A stretch of DNA of 64,000 nt, taken from positions 124,001-188,000 of the forward strand of contig NZ_JBGOSH010000004.1 in NCBI RefSeq assembly GCF_041537925.1. Reading direction: 5' to 3'. A program made the translations under genes and the position numbers. The notes under the pieces are model-generated. The model was not told where the DNA came from, searched no databases, and saw only the letters and a list, made by a program, of their open reading frames with translations. Shown in pieces: positions 41,855 through 50,621 of the stretch. The DNA comes from Ruegeria_C sp041537925 (GTDB lineage: Bacteria; Pseudomonadota; Alphaproteobacteria; Rhodobacterales; Rhodobacteraceae). Numbering within the stretch: the first letter of the stretch is position 1; each line of letters opens with the position of its first letter.

Positions 41855-42954
41855 GCCGGCCGCTCCATCCATCTGCTGACAAGCTTCAGAAGTGCTGTGA
41901 CGAAAATCACGATCAACACCAGATAGATTATCGCCAGCAGCGTGCCGTATCCCACGTTTGAGCGGTCGCGGTATTCGCGGAAGATGAAGCTTGTCACGCT
42001 GTCCGTGGCGCCGCCCGGGCCACCGGAGGTGACATTGATGATGACGTCGGCCAGCTTCAGTTTGAAGATGACACGTATGACAATTGCTGTCACCGAGACC
42101 GGCAACATCAGGGGAAAGATGACCTCCTTGAAGCTCTGCCATCCTGTCGCGCCATCAACCTTCGACGCTTCGATGACCTCTTTGGGCAATGCCTGAAGGC
42201 CGGCGAGCAGCATGATCATCATGAAGGGGATAAAGGTCCAGGCATCCATTGCCATGATCATGAAACGGGCAATCTCGGGGTTGCTGAAAAAGCTGGGTTC
42301 TCCGCCCAGCTCGCGGATGATCCGCGAGATCGGGCCGAACCGCACCTCCAGCATGGACTTGCCGATCATCCAGGACACGGCCACCGGGCTGAGCATCAGG
42401 GGTAGAAGGAATACGACGCGAAAGAACTTTCGCGCCCGGATCTGGGCGTTCAGCAGCAACGCAAGACCAAAGGCGATGACATATTCCACGCTGACCGCCA
42501 GCACGTAATAGACCATGTTCTTGAGCGCGTTCCAGTAGAACCCGTCATTCCACATCTGAACCATGTTGTCCCAGCCGTTTGGCTGAGGACCGGCAGGCGA
42601 GGCCAGATTCCAATCCGTGAACGAGATATAAAGCGCGAAAAGCAGCGGGAAGACGACAAGGCTGATCACAAACAGCGCAGCCGGCAGGACAAACAATGTG
42701 CGTTTGCCCTTCTCGCCGTTGACAACCACTTGAGCCACACACAGCGAAGTGGCCCAGAGCATGTAGGCATAGAGAACCGGACGCCAGGTCTCAAAGCCTG
42801 CGGAAACGCGCCCGGCTTCGTGCAAGGCTTGCAAGAGGGCCAGTGCCAGGAACAGTGCGGCGGTGCCCCAGACCAGAAGCTTGCCCAATCGCCTTCGGCT
42901 GTCCGAGATGTTTTCTGCCGTAACGGTATGGAGAAGGTCGCCATCTGAAGTCAT
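41851..42954 (-). CDS. Carbohydrate ABC transporter permease (MalF type)
   Basis: A 367-residue permease with about eight hydrophobic segments. The first two (LLVWGTAALFLALALLQALH; YAYMLWATSLCVAQVV) precede the usual six-segment core. The EAA loop is EVIEASKVDGATGWQSFKEV, and the substrate-path segment VAVSWMIGKSMLEVRFGPIS is typical of MalF/UgpA-type proteins. It pairs with the MalG-type gene by a 4-base overlap. The gene begins 125 bases downstream of the substrate-binding protein, a gap in which I see no clear hairpin; the usual drop in expression between binding protein and permeases may depend on something else. Confidence 0.9.
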   Translation of the reverse strand: MTSDGDLLHTVTAENISDSRRRLGKLLVWGTAALFLALALLQALHEAGRVSAGFETWRPVLYAYMLWATSLCVAQVVVNGEKGKRTLFVLPAALFVISLVVFPLLFALYISFTDWNLASPAGPQPNGWDNMVQMWNDGFYWNALKNMVYYVLAVSVEYVIAFGLALLLNAQIRARKFFRVVFLLPLMLSPVAVSWMIGKSMLEVRFGPISRIIRELGGEPSFFSNPEIARFMIMAMDAWTFIPFMMIMLLAGLQALPKEVIEASKVDGATGWQSFKEVIFPLMLPVSVTAIVIRVIFKLKLADVIINVTSGGPGGATDSVTSFIFREYRDRSNVGYGTLLAIIYLVLIVIFVTALLKLVSRWMERPA

Positions 42955-43079
42955 GCGAAAACTCTAGCGACATGGTCTTGATACGCAACGAAGGATGACA
43001 AATGGGGCCCCGGACGAGTGAGTTGATGGAAGAGCAGGCGGCAATTCGTGCGGCCCGCTCCGAGTTTTTTAGTCCAGAA

Positions 43080-44705
43080 CTAGAGGCCCAGTGAGGCCTT
43101 GTAGACGGCGATCTGGTTGTCGCGGCCAATCTGATCGGTGATCTTCTCCCACGCAGCGGCAATTGCATCCGCAGTTTCCTGGGCCGAGCCATACTGCCCG
43201 GCATATCCTTTGGCCAACTCGTCTTCGGCCACCGAATAATATTGGAAGATCCCGGGGATGCGCGGTTCGATCGCTGCATTCTTGTGATTGTAGCTGTCCG
43301 CGTTCGATCCCAGATAGTCCTCGACGTAGTCGCGGTCATAACCCGCCTCTTCCCATTCCTCGAACCGGAAATGGGAGTTGCGGTAAGGCTGGAAACCCGA
43401 CGGATAGGCCGAGGCCCAGAGCGACAAGTCCTTGCCGCCCAGATGGGCCGCGGCGGACCAGGCGGCTTTCTTCTTCTTCTCGTCGCCTTCAACCGTCGCC
43501 ATGACGTAGACGCCCCAGCCGATATAGGCCATGTTGGGTGCCTCGTTATAGGTCTCTTCCCACGCGCCCGTCTTGGCGTTGTAGACCTTGTCGGCACCAG
43601 GGTTGATGCCAAAGCCGACCACGTCGCCAACCACAGACGTGTCCGAGGTCCGCGCGCTGGACCCCACATCGCCCCACCACATCAGCATCGAGCCGGTTCC
43701 GGCCAGGAACTGCTGGAACGCGGTGGTGCCGGGGTCGGCGTTGATCTGGTCGGTCGGATAGGCACCTGCCTCGATCAGGTCCATCACGTCCTGAATGGCC
43801 TGCACCCAGGCCGGATTGTTGACCATCGGCGTCATTGTGTCGGGATCGAACAACCATGCAGGGCTGTCGGGGTGCTTTGCATAGGCGGCAGCCCGGTTTT
43901 CCAGGAAATAGAAGCCAAACCCGCCCCAGCCCTTAAGTGGGTCGAGATACCCGTGCGCAGGCAGACCGGTCAGTGGATCGGTTTTGCCGATCAACTCCTT
44001 GGTGATATCGTTCACATCTTTCCAGGTTTTCGGCACCTCACGTCCGGTGATTGAATCGGGGCCGAAGTAATCCTTGCGATACGCGAATGTGTGGCAGTCG
44101 CCGTCAATCGACACGCGATAGGTTTTGCCGTCCCAGGTGCCAACCGGCGCCTTGAGGTAGTCGACATAATCGTCCATGTCGATCTGCTCTTTCACCCAAT
44201 CGGGCATCTCGGAGGCAAGGCCTTTGCCCAGGACATCGCCCTCGAACGGGGCCCCCATTTCGATGATGTCGAAATCCACGGTCCCGGTTGCGATGGATTG
44301 CTGCAGCCGGGCATTGTAGTCGGCCTGCGCAAGATCGATCCAGTTGATCTTGGCTCCGGTATAGGCTTCCCACGGTTTCAGAAATCCGCGGAACAGGAAG
44401 TTGTGCAGGTTCTGGTTGTTGAGCCCCATGAAGGTCAGTTCGACACCGTCAAACTCACCCTCGGCGACATTGGATTTCGTCGCGCCCAGACACATCTCAC
44501 CGACTTTCTGCCAATCGCTATCGGTTGGAGAGCCAGCGCCAACGCCCGGGATTTTCAGAATCTCGGCGCGGATATTGCCGCTGTCATCCGCTATGGCTTG
44601 CTTTGGCATCATCGCCACTGCGCCAAGCGCTGCGGAGCCTTTGAGCATCTGGCGCCGGTTCATTTTTTGCGCGGCCTTAATGTAGTTGTAGAGTTCAACT
44701 TTCAC
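43080..44705 (-). CDS. ABC transporter substrate-binding protein (extracellular solute-binding family 1)
   Basis: A 541-residue binding protein, longer than most family 1 proteins. The N-terminus has a twin-arginine-like signal (MNRRQMLKGSAALGAVAMM, within the first 33 residues). Features of sugar-binding family 1 are FDGVELTFMGLN, WEAYTGAKINWIDLAQADYN, and AFQQFLAGTGSMLMWWGDVG. Translation is taken to start at GTG because GGGAGG lies 7 bases before it; the alternative is the ATG at 44663, which would begin exactly at the Tat motif. It should capture the sugar or oligosaccharide in the periplasm. It is divergent from the ATPase gene, and the region between carries the palindrome at 44836-44846. 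Confidence 0.9.
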   Translation of the reverse strand: MKVELYNYIKAAQKMNRRQMLKGSAALGAVAMMPKQAIADDSGNIRAEILKIPGVGAGSPTDSDWQKVGEMCLGATKSNVAEGEFDGVELTFMGLNNQNLHNFLFRGFLKPWEAYTGAKINWIDLAQADYNARLQQSIATGTVDFDIIEMGAPFEGDVLGKGLASEMPDWVKEQIDMDDYVDYLKAPVGTWDGKTYRVSIDGDCHTFAYRKDYFGPDSITGREVPKTWKDVNDITKELIGKTDPLTGLPAHGYLDPLKGWGGFGFYFLENRAAAYAKHPDSPAWLFDPDTMTPMVNNPAWVQAIQDVMDLIEAGAYPTDQINADPGTTAFQQFLAGTGSMLMWWGDVGSSARTSDTSVVGDVVGFGINPGADKVYNAKTGAWEETYNEAPNMAYIGWGVYVMATVEGDEKKKKAAWSAAAHLGGKDLSLWASAYPSGFQPYRNSHFRFEEWEEAGYDRDYVEDYLGSNADSYNHKNAAIEPRIPGIFQYYSVAEDELAKGYAGQYGSAQETADAIAAAWEKITDQIGRDNQIAVYKASLGL

Positions 44706-44817
44706 GACAATCCTCCCAGAAAAACGTGTGGTTATTCTTATCCGCAGGGATGCAGTCGCAGAAAAATATACTAATAAAAGAACAAGCTGCGCTGACAGTA
44801 GCCCCCCACATCGCGCC

Positions 44818-44846
44818 AGTATGATCCAGAATGACGTTGAGTCAAC
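44818..44846 (-). promoter_or_regulatory. Candidate promoter with overlapping palindromic operator before the binding-protein gene
   Basis: Read on the minus strand, TTGACT (44845-44840) and CATACT (44823-44818) are spaced by 16 bases and could be the -35 and -10 of the binding-protein gene. The -35 lies within GTTGAGTCAAC (44836-44846), an inverted repeat around a central base, placed between the divergent binding-protein and ATPase genes. Symmetry and position suggest an operator; no protein is known to bind it. Confidence 0.35.
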
Positions 44847-44921
44847 AAAACCCGCCGCCCGGCGTGGACAGCTCAATGTCCTTTGTCTAACCTCCGGTTT
44901 CTGAAGGAGATGCAGGCAGGT

Positions 44922-45956
44922 ATGGCAGACGTCAAAATTCTTGAGGTGCGCAAATCCTACGGCGCGGTCGAAGTCATTCACGGGTTGAATGTCGAAATTG
45001 CGGATGGGGAATTCGTGGCCCTGGTCGGCCCGTCTGGTTGCGGCAAGTCCACACTCTTGCGCATGATCGCCGGGCTGGAGCCGATCGATAGTGGCACGAT
45101 TGCAATCGGTGACCGGGTCGTGAACAACCTGCCACCATCTGAGCGCGACATCGCGATGGTGTTTCAGACCTATGCGCTGTACCCGCACAAATCCGTGGCC
45201 GAGAATATGGGCTTTGCGCTGAAGGTGGCCAAGGCCGACAGGGCCGAGATCGACCGTCGTGTCAAGGAAGCGGCAGAGATCTTGAGCCTGACCGAGTATC
45301 TCGACCGCAAGCCGCGCCATCTGTCCGGCGGCCAAAGGCAACGGGTCGCCATGGGGCGCGCCATCGTGCGCGATCCGCAAGTTTTTCTTTTTGACGAGCC
45401 ACTGTCAAATCTGGACGCCAAATTGCGCATCCAGATGCGGACCGAAATCAAGGAACTGCACCAGCGCCTGAAAACGACAACTGTCTTTGTCACCCACGAT
45501 CAGATCGAGGCGATGACACTGGCGGACAGGATTGTCGTGATGCAAAGCGGCGTCATCGAACAGATCGGCACCCCGCTGGACCTGTATGACAATCCGAGCA
45601 ACGAGTTTGTCGCCACTTTCATAGGTGCGCCATCGATGAACCTGCTGTCCGGAGACTTGTCTGGCGACAAGGTGACCGTCGGCGGGTTTCAGTTCCGCGG
45701 GCCGACCGGGGAAGGGCAGGTCAAGCTAGGGGTAAGACCCGAACATCTGATCCTGGCGGATGATGGCTTGCCCATGCAGGTCAAGGTTGTCGAGCCAACC
45801 GGCGCGGAAACGATGGTTTTTGCGCGCTTTGAAGACCAGGACATCACCGCCATTTTCCGGGAGCGTCATGAATTCGAACCGGGCCAGACCATTCATCTGA
45901 AACCCGATCCGGATCACCTGCATGTGTTTGACGCCGACACCGGTGCGAGATTGTGA
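44922..45956 (+). CDS. ABC transporter ATP-binding protein (UgpC/MalK type)
   Basis: A 344-residue importer ATPase. Walker A is GPSGCGKST, the Q-loop MVFQTYALYPHKSV, the signature LSGGQRQRVAMGRAIV, Walker B VFLFDEPLSNLDA and the H-loop VFVTHDQIEAMTL. The C-terminal TOBE/MalK regulatory domain contains FIGAPSMNLLSG and LGVRPEHLIL. It energises the MalF/MalG-type permeases encoded on the opposite strand. The start was set at MADVKILEVRK; AAGGAG lies 12 bases before it, and two closer in-frame starts upstream (44883, 44910) are less likely. It is followed after 23 bases by the mutarotase-like gene. Confidence 0.92.
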   Translation: MADVKILEVRKSYGAVEVIHGLNVEIADGEFVALVGPSGCGKSTLLRMIAGLEPIDSGTIAIGDRVVNNLPPSERDIAMVFQTYALYPHKSVAENMGFALKVAKADRAEIDRRVKEAAEILSLTEYLDRKPRHLSGGQRQRVAMGRAIVRDPQVFLFDEPLSNLDAKLRIQMRTEIKELHQRLKTTTVFVTHDQIEAMTLADRIVVMQSGVIEQIGTPLDLYDNPSNEFVATFIGAPSMNLLSGDLSGDKVTVGGFQFRGPTGEGQVKLGVRPEHLILADDGLPMQVKVVEPTGAETMVFARFEDQDITAIFRERHEFEPGQTIHLKPDPDHLHVFDADTGARL

Positions 45957-45979
45957 AACCCAATTGTTGAGAGGCCAAA

Positions 45980-46426
45980 ATGCTCAAAGGTATTGATCCG
46001 ATTCTGAATGCCGACGTGCTCTATGCGCTGCGCGCCATGGGGCATGGTGATGACCTGATCATCGCCGATACCAATTTTCCCTCGGACAGTGTCGCGCGCG
46101 AGACCACGCTGGGCGAAGTGTTGCGTGTTGATCGCCCCGCCGCAGAGGTCGCAAAAGCGGTCCTTTCCGTCTATCCGCTCGACACCTTCGTTGACGATGC
46201 GGCCGCACGGATGGAGGTGGTTGATGAACCCGACACGATCTTGCCAGTGATGGAAGAGATGCAGGCGCAGGTCAGCGCCGTCGGGGGGCCAACAATGATT
46301 GGCATCGAGCGCTACGCCTTTTATGAGCGTGCAAAGCAGGCCTATGCCGTCATACAGACCGGTGAACGCAGGTTCTACGGTTGCTTTGCATTCCGCAAAG
46401 GCGTCGTTCCACCGGACGCGGAGTGA
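45980..46426 (+). CDS. RbsD/FucU-family sugar mutarotase
   Basis: A 148-residue protein of the RbsD/FucU fold, closer to FucU in size and sequence. It begins MLKGIDPILNADVLYALRAMGHGDDL, here with the conserved His in MGHGD and Asp in IIADTNFP; later marks are RFAFYERAKQ-like IERYAFYERAKQAYAV and a final TGERRFYGCFAFRKGV. FucU interconverts anomers of L-fucose, RbsD those of ribose. It would feed the correct anomer to the reductase or the kinases of this cluster. A GAGAGG ribosome site precedes the ATG, and the ribokinase gene starts 3 bases after its stop. Confidence 0.9.
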   Translation: MLKGIDPILNADVLYALRAMGHGDDLIIADTNFPSDSVARETTLGEVLRVDRPAAEVAKAVLSVYPLDTFVDDAAARMEVVDEPDTILPVMEEMQAQVSAVGGPTMIGIERYAFYERAKQAYAVIQTGERRFYGCFAFRKGVVPPDAE

Positions 46427-46429
46427 GGC

Positions 46430-47344
46430 ATGGGCAAGGTTGTCATTCTGGGGGTCTTCGTCGCTGACACTGCCTACCGGGCCGACCGCATGCCGAAGAT
46501 GGGCGAAACCATCATGGGCAACTCCTTTGCTCTGGGGCCCGGCGGTAAGGGCTCGAACCAGGCAGTTGCCTGCGCACGCATGGGGGCGGACACGCATTTC
46601 ATCACCAAGTTGGGACAGGACGATTTTGCGAAGCTCGCCCTTGATACATGGGCTGAAGCGGGGGTAACCCCCCATGCAGATCAGGTTGCTGACAGCTACA
46701 CCGGCGCCGCGCATATCTTCGTAGAAGAAAAAACCGGCGATAATGCCATTATCATCGCACCAGGCGCAGCTGCTCTGATTGATGTAGAAACGGTCGAAGC
46801 GCAATCGGACCTGATTGCCAGCGCAGACGTGTTCGTGACCCAGTTGGAACAACCAATGAGTGCTGCAGTCCGGGCGCTGGAGATCGCTCACAATGCCGGT
46901 ATCACGACAATTCTGAACCCGGCACCTGCCGCGTCGCTGCCCGAGGGTCTACTTGGCCTTTGTGATTTCGTCACTCCGAACGAAACTGAATGTGAGGCTC
47001 TGACTGGCCTAGCGGTCGAAACTGAAGCGGATGCCGCCAAAGCATGCGATGCGTTGCGTTCGCTTGGTGTAAAAACACCGATCATCACGCTCGGAGAGCA
47101 GGGGGCGTATCTGGATGGTCACGGGCTCATCCCATCAGTGAACGCGGGGCCGGTTGTTGAAACGACCGGCGCGGGCGATGCCTTCAACGGCGGATTTGCT
47201 GCGGCACTGTCGGACGGAAATACGCCACAAGAGGCCGCGAGATACGGGTGCGCGACCGCCGGCTTGTCGGTCACCAAAGCTGGAACGGCCCCCTCCATGC
47301 CTTCGCGGGAATCCGTCGAAAACCTGATCCGGTCCCTTGGCTGA
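46430..47344 (+). CDS. rbsK: Ribokinase-type PfkB-family sugar kinase
   Basis: A 304-residue PfkB kinase. The N-terminal part has VVILGVFVADTAYRADRMPK, GGKGSNQAVACARMGADT (substrate-binding) and GQDDFAK; the C-terminal PfkB signature is VETTGAGDAFNGGFAAAL with the catalytic Asp in GAGD. The similarity is to ribokinases, but the substrate could be another pentose or a deoxysugar given its neighbours. It lies 3 bases after the FucU/RbsD-like gene and is the last gene of its unit, with a terminator about 95 bases downstream. Confidence 0.88.
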   Translation: MGKVVILGVFVADTAYRADRMPKMGETIMGNSFALGPGGKGSNQAVACARMGADTHFITKLGQDDFAKLALDTWAEAGVTPHADQVADSYTGAAHIFVEEKTGDNAIIIAPGAAALIDVETVEAQSDLIASADVFVTQLEQPMSAAVRALEIAHNAGITTILNPAPAASLPEGLLGLCDFVTPNETECEALTGLAVETEADAAKACDALRSLGVKTPIITLGEQGAYLDGHGLIPSVNAGPVVETTGAGDAFNGGFAAALSDGNTPQEAARYGCATAGLSVTKAGTAPSMPSRESVENLIRSLG

Positions 47345-47439
47345 AACGGGTCTGATGCGCTGAGCCACCTGCGAGCGAAAGCAGCGGCAAACGCAGCCAG
47401 AATTGCTTTCGCCGCAAAGGGCCGAACCCGGAACGTGAA

Positions 47440-47467
47440 CGCCCCGCCATTGGCGGGGCGCTGTTTT
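47440..47467 (+). terminator. Rho-independent terminator after the ribokinase gene
   Basis: A perfect 9-base stem (CGCCCCGCC at 47440-47448 with GGCGGGGCG at 47452-47460), three-base loop and CTGTTTTA after it. It ends the plus-strand sugar unit and slightly overlaps the stop codon of the convergent RND permease gene. Confidence 0.8.
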
Positions 47468-50400
47468 ATCCGGCGGTGGCTTCGGCATCTTCGGGTGGAT
47501 CGGGGTCTTGACCCTTGGTCCCTTTGATCCATTCGCGCAGGCCCTGCATCACGGCGTAAAGCACCGGCACCAGGATCACGCCCAGCACCGTTGCCGCCAG
47601 CATGCCACCAAAGACCGCGATGCCGATTGCCTTCTGGCTGGCCGCGCCTGCGCCATTTGCGGTCAGCAGCGGCACCACACCCAGCAGGAAGGAAAGCGCT
47701 GTCATCATCACGGCGCGGAACCGTTGCCGCGCGGCTTCGGCGGCGGCCTCACGGATGCTGAGACCCATAGCGCGCTGCTCCATTGCAAATTCGACGATCA
47801 AAATGCCGTTCTTCGAGGCAAGCCCCACCAGCATGATGATTCCGATCTGAGTATAGAGGTTGATATCGCTGCCCACGACGGCAACCGCCGCCACCGCTCC
47901 GAACAGCGCCACGATCACAGATAGCAGGATCGAGACCGGCATCGACCAGCTTTCATACTGACCGACAAGGAACAGGTAGGCGAACATGACTGCCAAAATC
48001 ATGATCACTTGCACCAGCCCGCCAGAGGCGAGCTGCTGCTGAGCGGTGCCTGTCCATTCAAAGGCATAGCCGGGGGGCAGGGCGGTCGTGGAAGTCTCAG
48101 TCATCACCTCAATCGCGTCGCCGCTGGACAGGCCCGCTGCGGGCACCGCTGTCACCGTGGCAGACCGGAACAGATTGTGCCGCTTCAGCAGGACCGGGCC
48201 CAGCACGTTCTCGATATCGATCAGCGTGCCCAGCGGCACCATCTCGCCCGCATTCGAGCGGACATAGAGGTTACCGATATCCTCGACCTTGTCGCGATAC
48301 TCGCCCTCGGCCTGGATCATCACGCGATAAACCCGCCCGAACAGGTTGAAGTCATTCACGTAATAGGACCCAAGATAGGCCTGCATGGTCTGGAAGACTT
48401 CGGAGATCGGCACTTCCAGCGTCTTGGCCTTTTCGCGGTCCAGATCGACGAAGAGCTGCGGCACGTTGGCGCGGAACGTGGTGTAGGATTGCGCGATGTC
48501 CGGACTCTGGTTGGCGGCATAGACAAACGAGCCGACGGCCGAGGCCAGATCCTGCGGCGAGCCGCCACCGGTCTGCTGCACCTCCATTTCGACGCCCGCA
48601 GACATACCCAGGCCCTGAATGGGCGGTGGGTTGAACGCCACGATCGAGGCCGCCGATTCTTGGTAGGCCAGCCCCAGCACCTGGTTGAGGATACCATCGG
48701 CGCTGAGTTCGTCGGTTTGCCGTTCATCCCAGCCGGTCAGGTTCACGACGATCATCGCACCATTGGGCGACAGCCCGTTCAGCAGCGAGTAGCCATTGAC
48801 GAGAACCGTGCTGGCAACACCGGGAATGGCCTGCAACTTTTCGTTGAACCGCGCCGTTATCTCTTCGGTCCGGTAGAGCGTCGCGGCATCCGGCAATTGC
48901 ACATCGACAAAGAGATAGCCGTTGTCTTCGAGCGGGAGGAACCCTTTCGAGGTTTTTGTGAAGATCGTTCCAGCCCCGGCACCGATGGCGATGATAATGA
49001 CCAACGCGATCAGCGGGATGCGCAGCATCCGGGTGACGATTCCGACATATCCGGTCCGCACGCTGCCGATGACGTTCTCGAACATCCCCAGCAAGCCCTT
49101 GGGTGGGCCCGACCGGGGCCGCAGGACCAGCCCGCACAAGGCCGGCGACAGGGTCAGCGCGTTGATCGACGAGATCACGACGGCGGTCGAGATCGTGACC
49201 GCAAACTGCGAATAGAGCCGTCCGGTGATGCCGGGCATGAAGGTGACCGGCACGAAGACCGCCAGTAGCACCAGAGTGGTCGCAATCACCGGGCCGGTGA
49301 TCTGGCCCATTGCCTTGCGGGTGGCCTCGGGCGGGCTCAGCCCTTCGTCGGCGATGATCCGCTCGACGTTTTCCACCACCACGATGGCGTCATCCACCAC
49401 AATGCCGATGGCCAGCACCAGCGCGAAGAGCGAGATGGTGTTGAGCGACATGCCGAAAACCAACAGAAAGGCGAAGGTGCCGATCAGCGAGACCGGGATC
49501 GCCACCGCCGGGATGATCGTCGCGCGCCAGCTGCCGAGGAAGACGAACACGACCGAGATCACCAGAACGAAGGTCAGCATCAGCGTCGTGACCACGTCAC
49601 TGAGCGATTGTTCAACGAACTTGGTCGAATCGAAGGGCACGACATATTCGACGTCATCGGGGAAGGCGCGTGACAGCCGGTCCATCTCTGCCTCGACCCG
49701 CTCGGCGACGCTCAAGGCGTTCGCGCCGGGGGCCTGATAGATGGCCAGAACCGTTGCTGGAACATCGCCATAAAAGCCCGAAGCCGTATAGAACTGAGCA
49801 CCCAGTTCGACGCGGGCGATGTCGCGCACCCGCACGATGGCACCGGCGTCACCGGTGCGCACGACGATATTGCCGAACTCTTCTGCCGACGTCAGGCGGC
49901 CCTTGGTCGTGATCGTGTATTGAAAGGTCTGGCCTTCAGGCGCGGGCGGCGCGCCGATGGACCCCGCCGACACTTCGATATTCTGTTCGCGGATGGCGGC
50001 AATGAGATCGCCGGGCGTGATCGACAGGCCTGCCATCTTGTCCGGGTCCATCCACATCCGCATGGCATATTCGAAATTGGTCAGAACATCGGCCTTGCCA
50101 ACGCCTTGAATCCGCGCCAGCGCGTCCTTGATGTTGATCGAGGCATAGTTCGACAGGAACACGCTGTCATAGGTACCTTCCGGCGAGGTCAGCGTGATCA
50201 GCAGCAACATGTTGGTCGAGGCTTTTTGCGTCACAACGCCCGAGGATGTCACCTCGGACGGCAACGAGGCCATGGCCTGCGCCACCCGGTTCTGCACGTT
50301 GACCGAGGCGATATCGGGGTCGGTGCCCACCTCAAAGGTCACGTTCAACGAATAATTGCCATTGTCGGCCGAGGTGGACGTCATGTAGATCATGTCATCC

Positions 50401-50618
50401 ACGCCGTTCACCTGCGCCTCGATCGGGGCGGCGACGGTGTTTTCAACGGTTTCCGCGTTTGCGCCAGTGTAATCGGCAGTTACGCTGACCACGGGCGGGG
50501 TGATGTCGGGGAACTGGGCGACCGGCAGCACCATATAGCCGATGCCTCCCAGGATCGTCAGCACCAGCGAAATGACTAGCGCCAGCTTCGGCCGGCTGAT
50601 GAACAGGGCTGAGAACAT
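47466..50618 (-). CDS. RND efflux pump inner-membrane transporter (AcrB/HAE1 type)
   Basis: A 1050-residue RND permease, full length. It starts MFSALFISRPKLALVISLVL and has the HAE1 pattern of TM1, a large periplasmic loop, TM2-7, a second loop and TM8-12. The proton-relay acids in TM4 are in AIGIVVDDAIVVVENVERI (shown in part). PDITPPVVSVTADYTGANA is the conserved pore-domain start. It would export hydrophobic drugs, dyes or detergents using the proton gradient. The adaptor gene is 3 bases upstream. No outer-membrane TolC homologue is encoded here, so one from elsewhere must be used. Confidence 0.95.
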   Translation of the reverse strand: MFSALFISRPKLALVISLVLTILGGIGYMVLPVAQFPDITPPVVSVTADYTGANAETVENTVAAPIEAQVNGVDDMIYMTSTSADNGNYSLNVTFEVGTDPDIASVNVQNRVAQAMASLPSEVTSSGVVTQKASTNMLLLITLTSPEGTYDSVFLSNYASINIKDALARIQGVGKADVLTNFEYAMRMWMDPDKMAGLSITPGDLIAAIREQNIEVSAGSIGAPPAPEGQTFQYTITTKGRLTSAEEFGNIVVRTGDAGAIVRVRDIARVELGAQFYTASGFYGDVPATVLAIYQAPGANALSVAERVEAEMDRLSRAFPDDVEYVVPFDSTKFVEQSLSDVVTTLMLTFVLVISVVFVFLGSWRATIIPAVAIPVSLIGTFAFLLVFGMSLNTISLFALVLAIGIVVDDAIVVVENVERIIADEGLSPPEATRKAMGQITGPVIATTLVLLAVFVPVTFMPGITGRLYSQFAVTISTAVVISSINALTLSPALCGLVLRPRSGPPKGLLGMFENVIGSVRTGYVGIVTRMLRIPLIALVIIIAIGAGAGTIFTKTSKGFLPLEDNGYLFVDVQLPDAATLYRTEEITARFNEKLQAIPGVASTVLVNGYSLLNGLSPNGAMIVVNLTGWDERQTDELSADGILNQVLGLAYQESAASIVAFNPPPIQGLGMSAGVEMEVQQTGGGSPQDLASAVGSFVYAANQSPDIAQSYTTFRANVPQLFVDLDREKAKTLEVPISEVFQTMQAYLGSYYVNDFNLFGRVYRVMIQAEGEYRDKVEDIGNLYVRSNAGEMVPLGTLIDIENVLGPVLLKRHNLFRSATVTAVPAAGLSSGDAIEVMTETSTTALPPGYAFEWTGTAQQQLASGGLVQVIMILAVMFAYLFLVGQYESWSMPVSILLSVIVALFGAVAAVAVVGSDINLYTQIGIIMLVGLASKNGILIVEFAMEQRAMGLSIREAAAEAARQRFRAVMMTALSFLLGVVPLLTANGAGAASQKAIGIAVFGGMLAATVLGVILVPVLYAVMQGLREWIKGTKGQDPDPPEDAEATAG

Positions 50619-50621
50619 GCG

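Noticed and set aside
44706..45380. N-terminal extension of the sugar-binding protein by over 200 residues
   Set aside because: The extension is antisense to the ABC ATPase gene, and the GTG at 44705 has a strong ribosome site directly before a Tat-type signal peptide.
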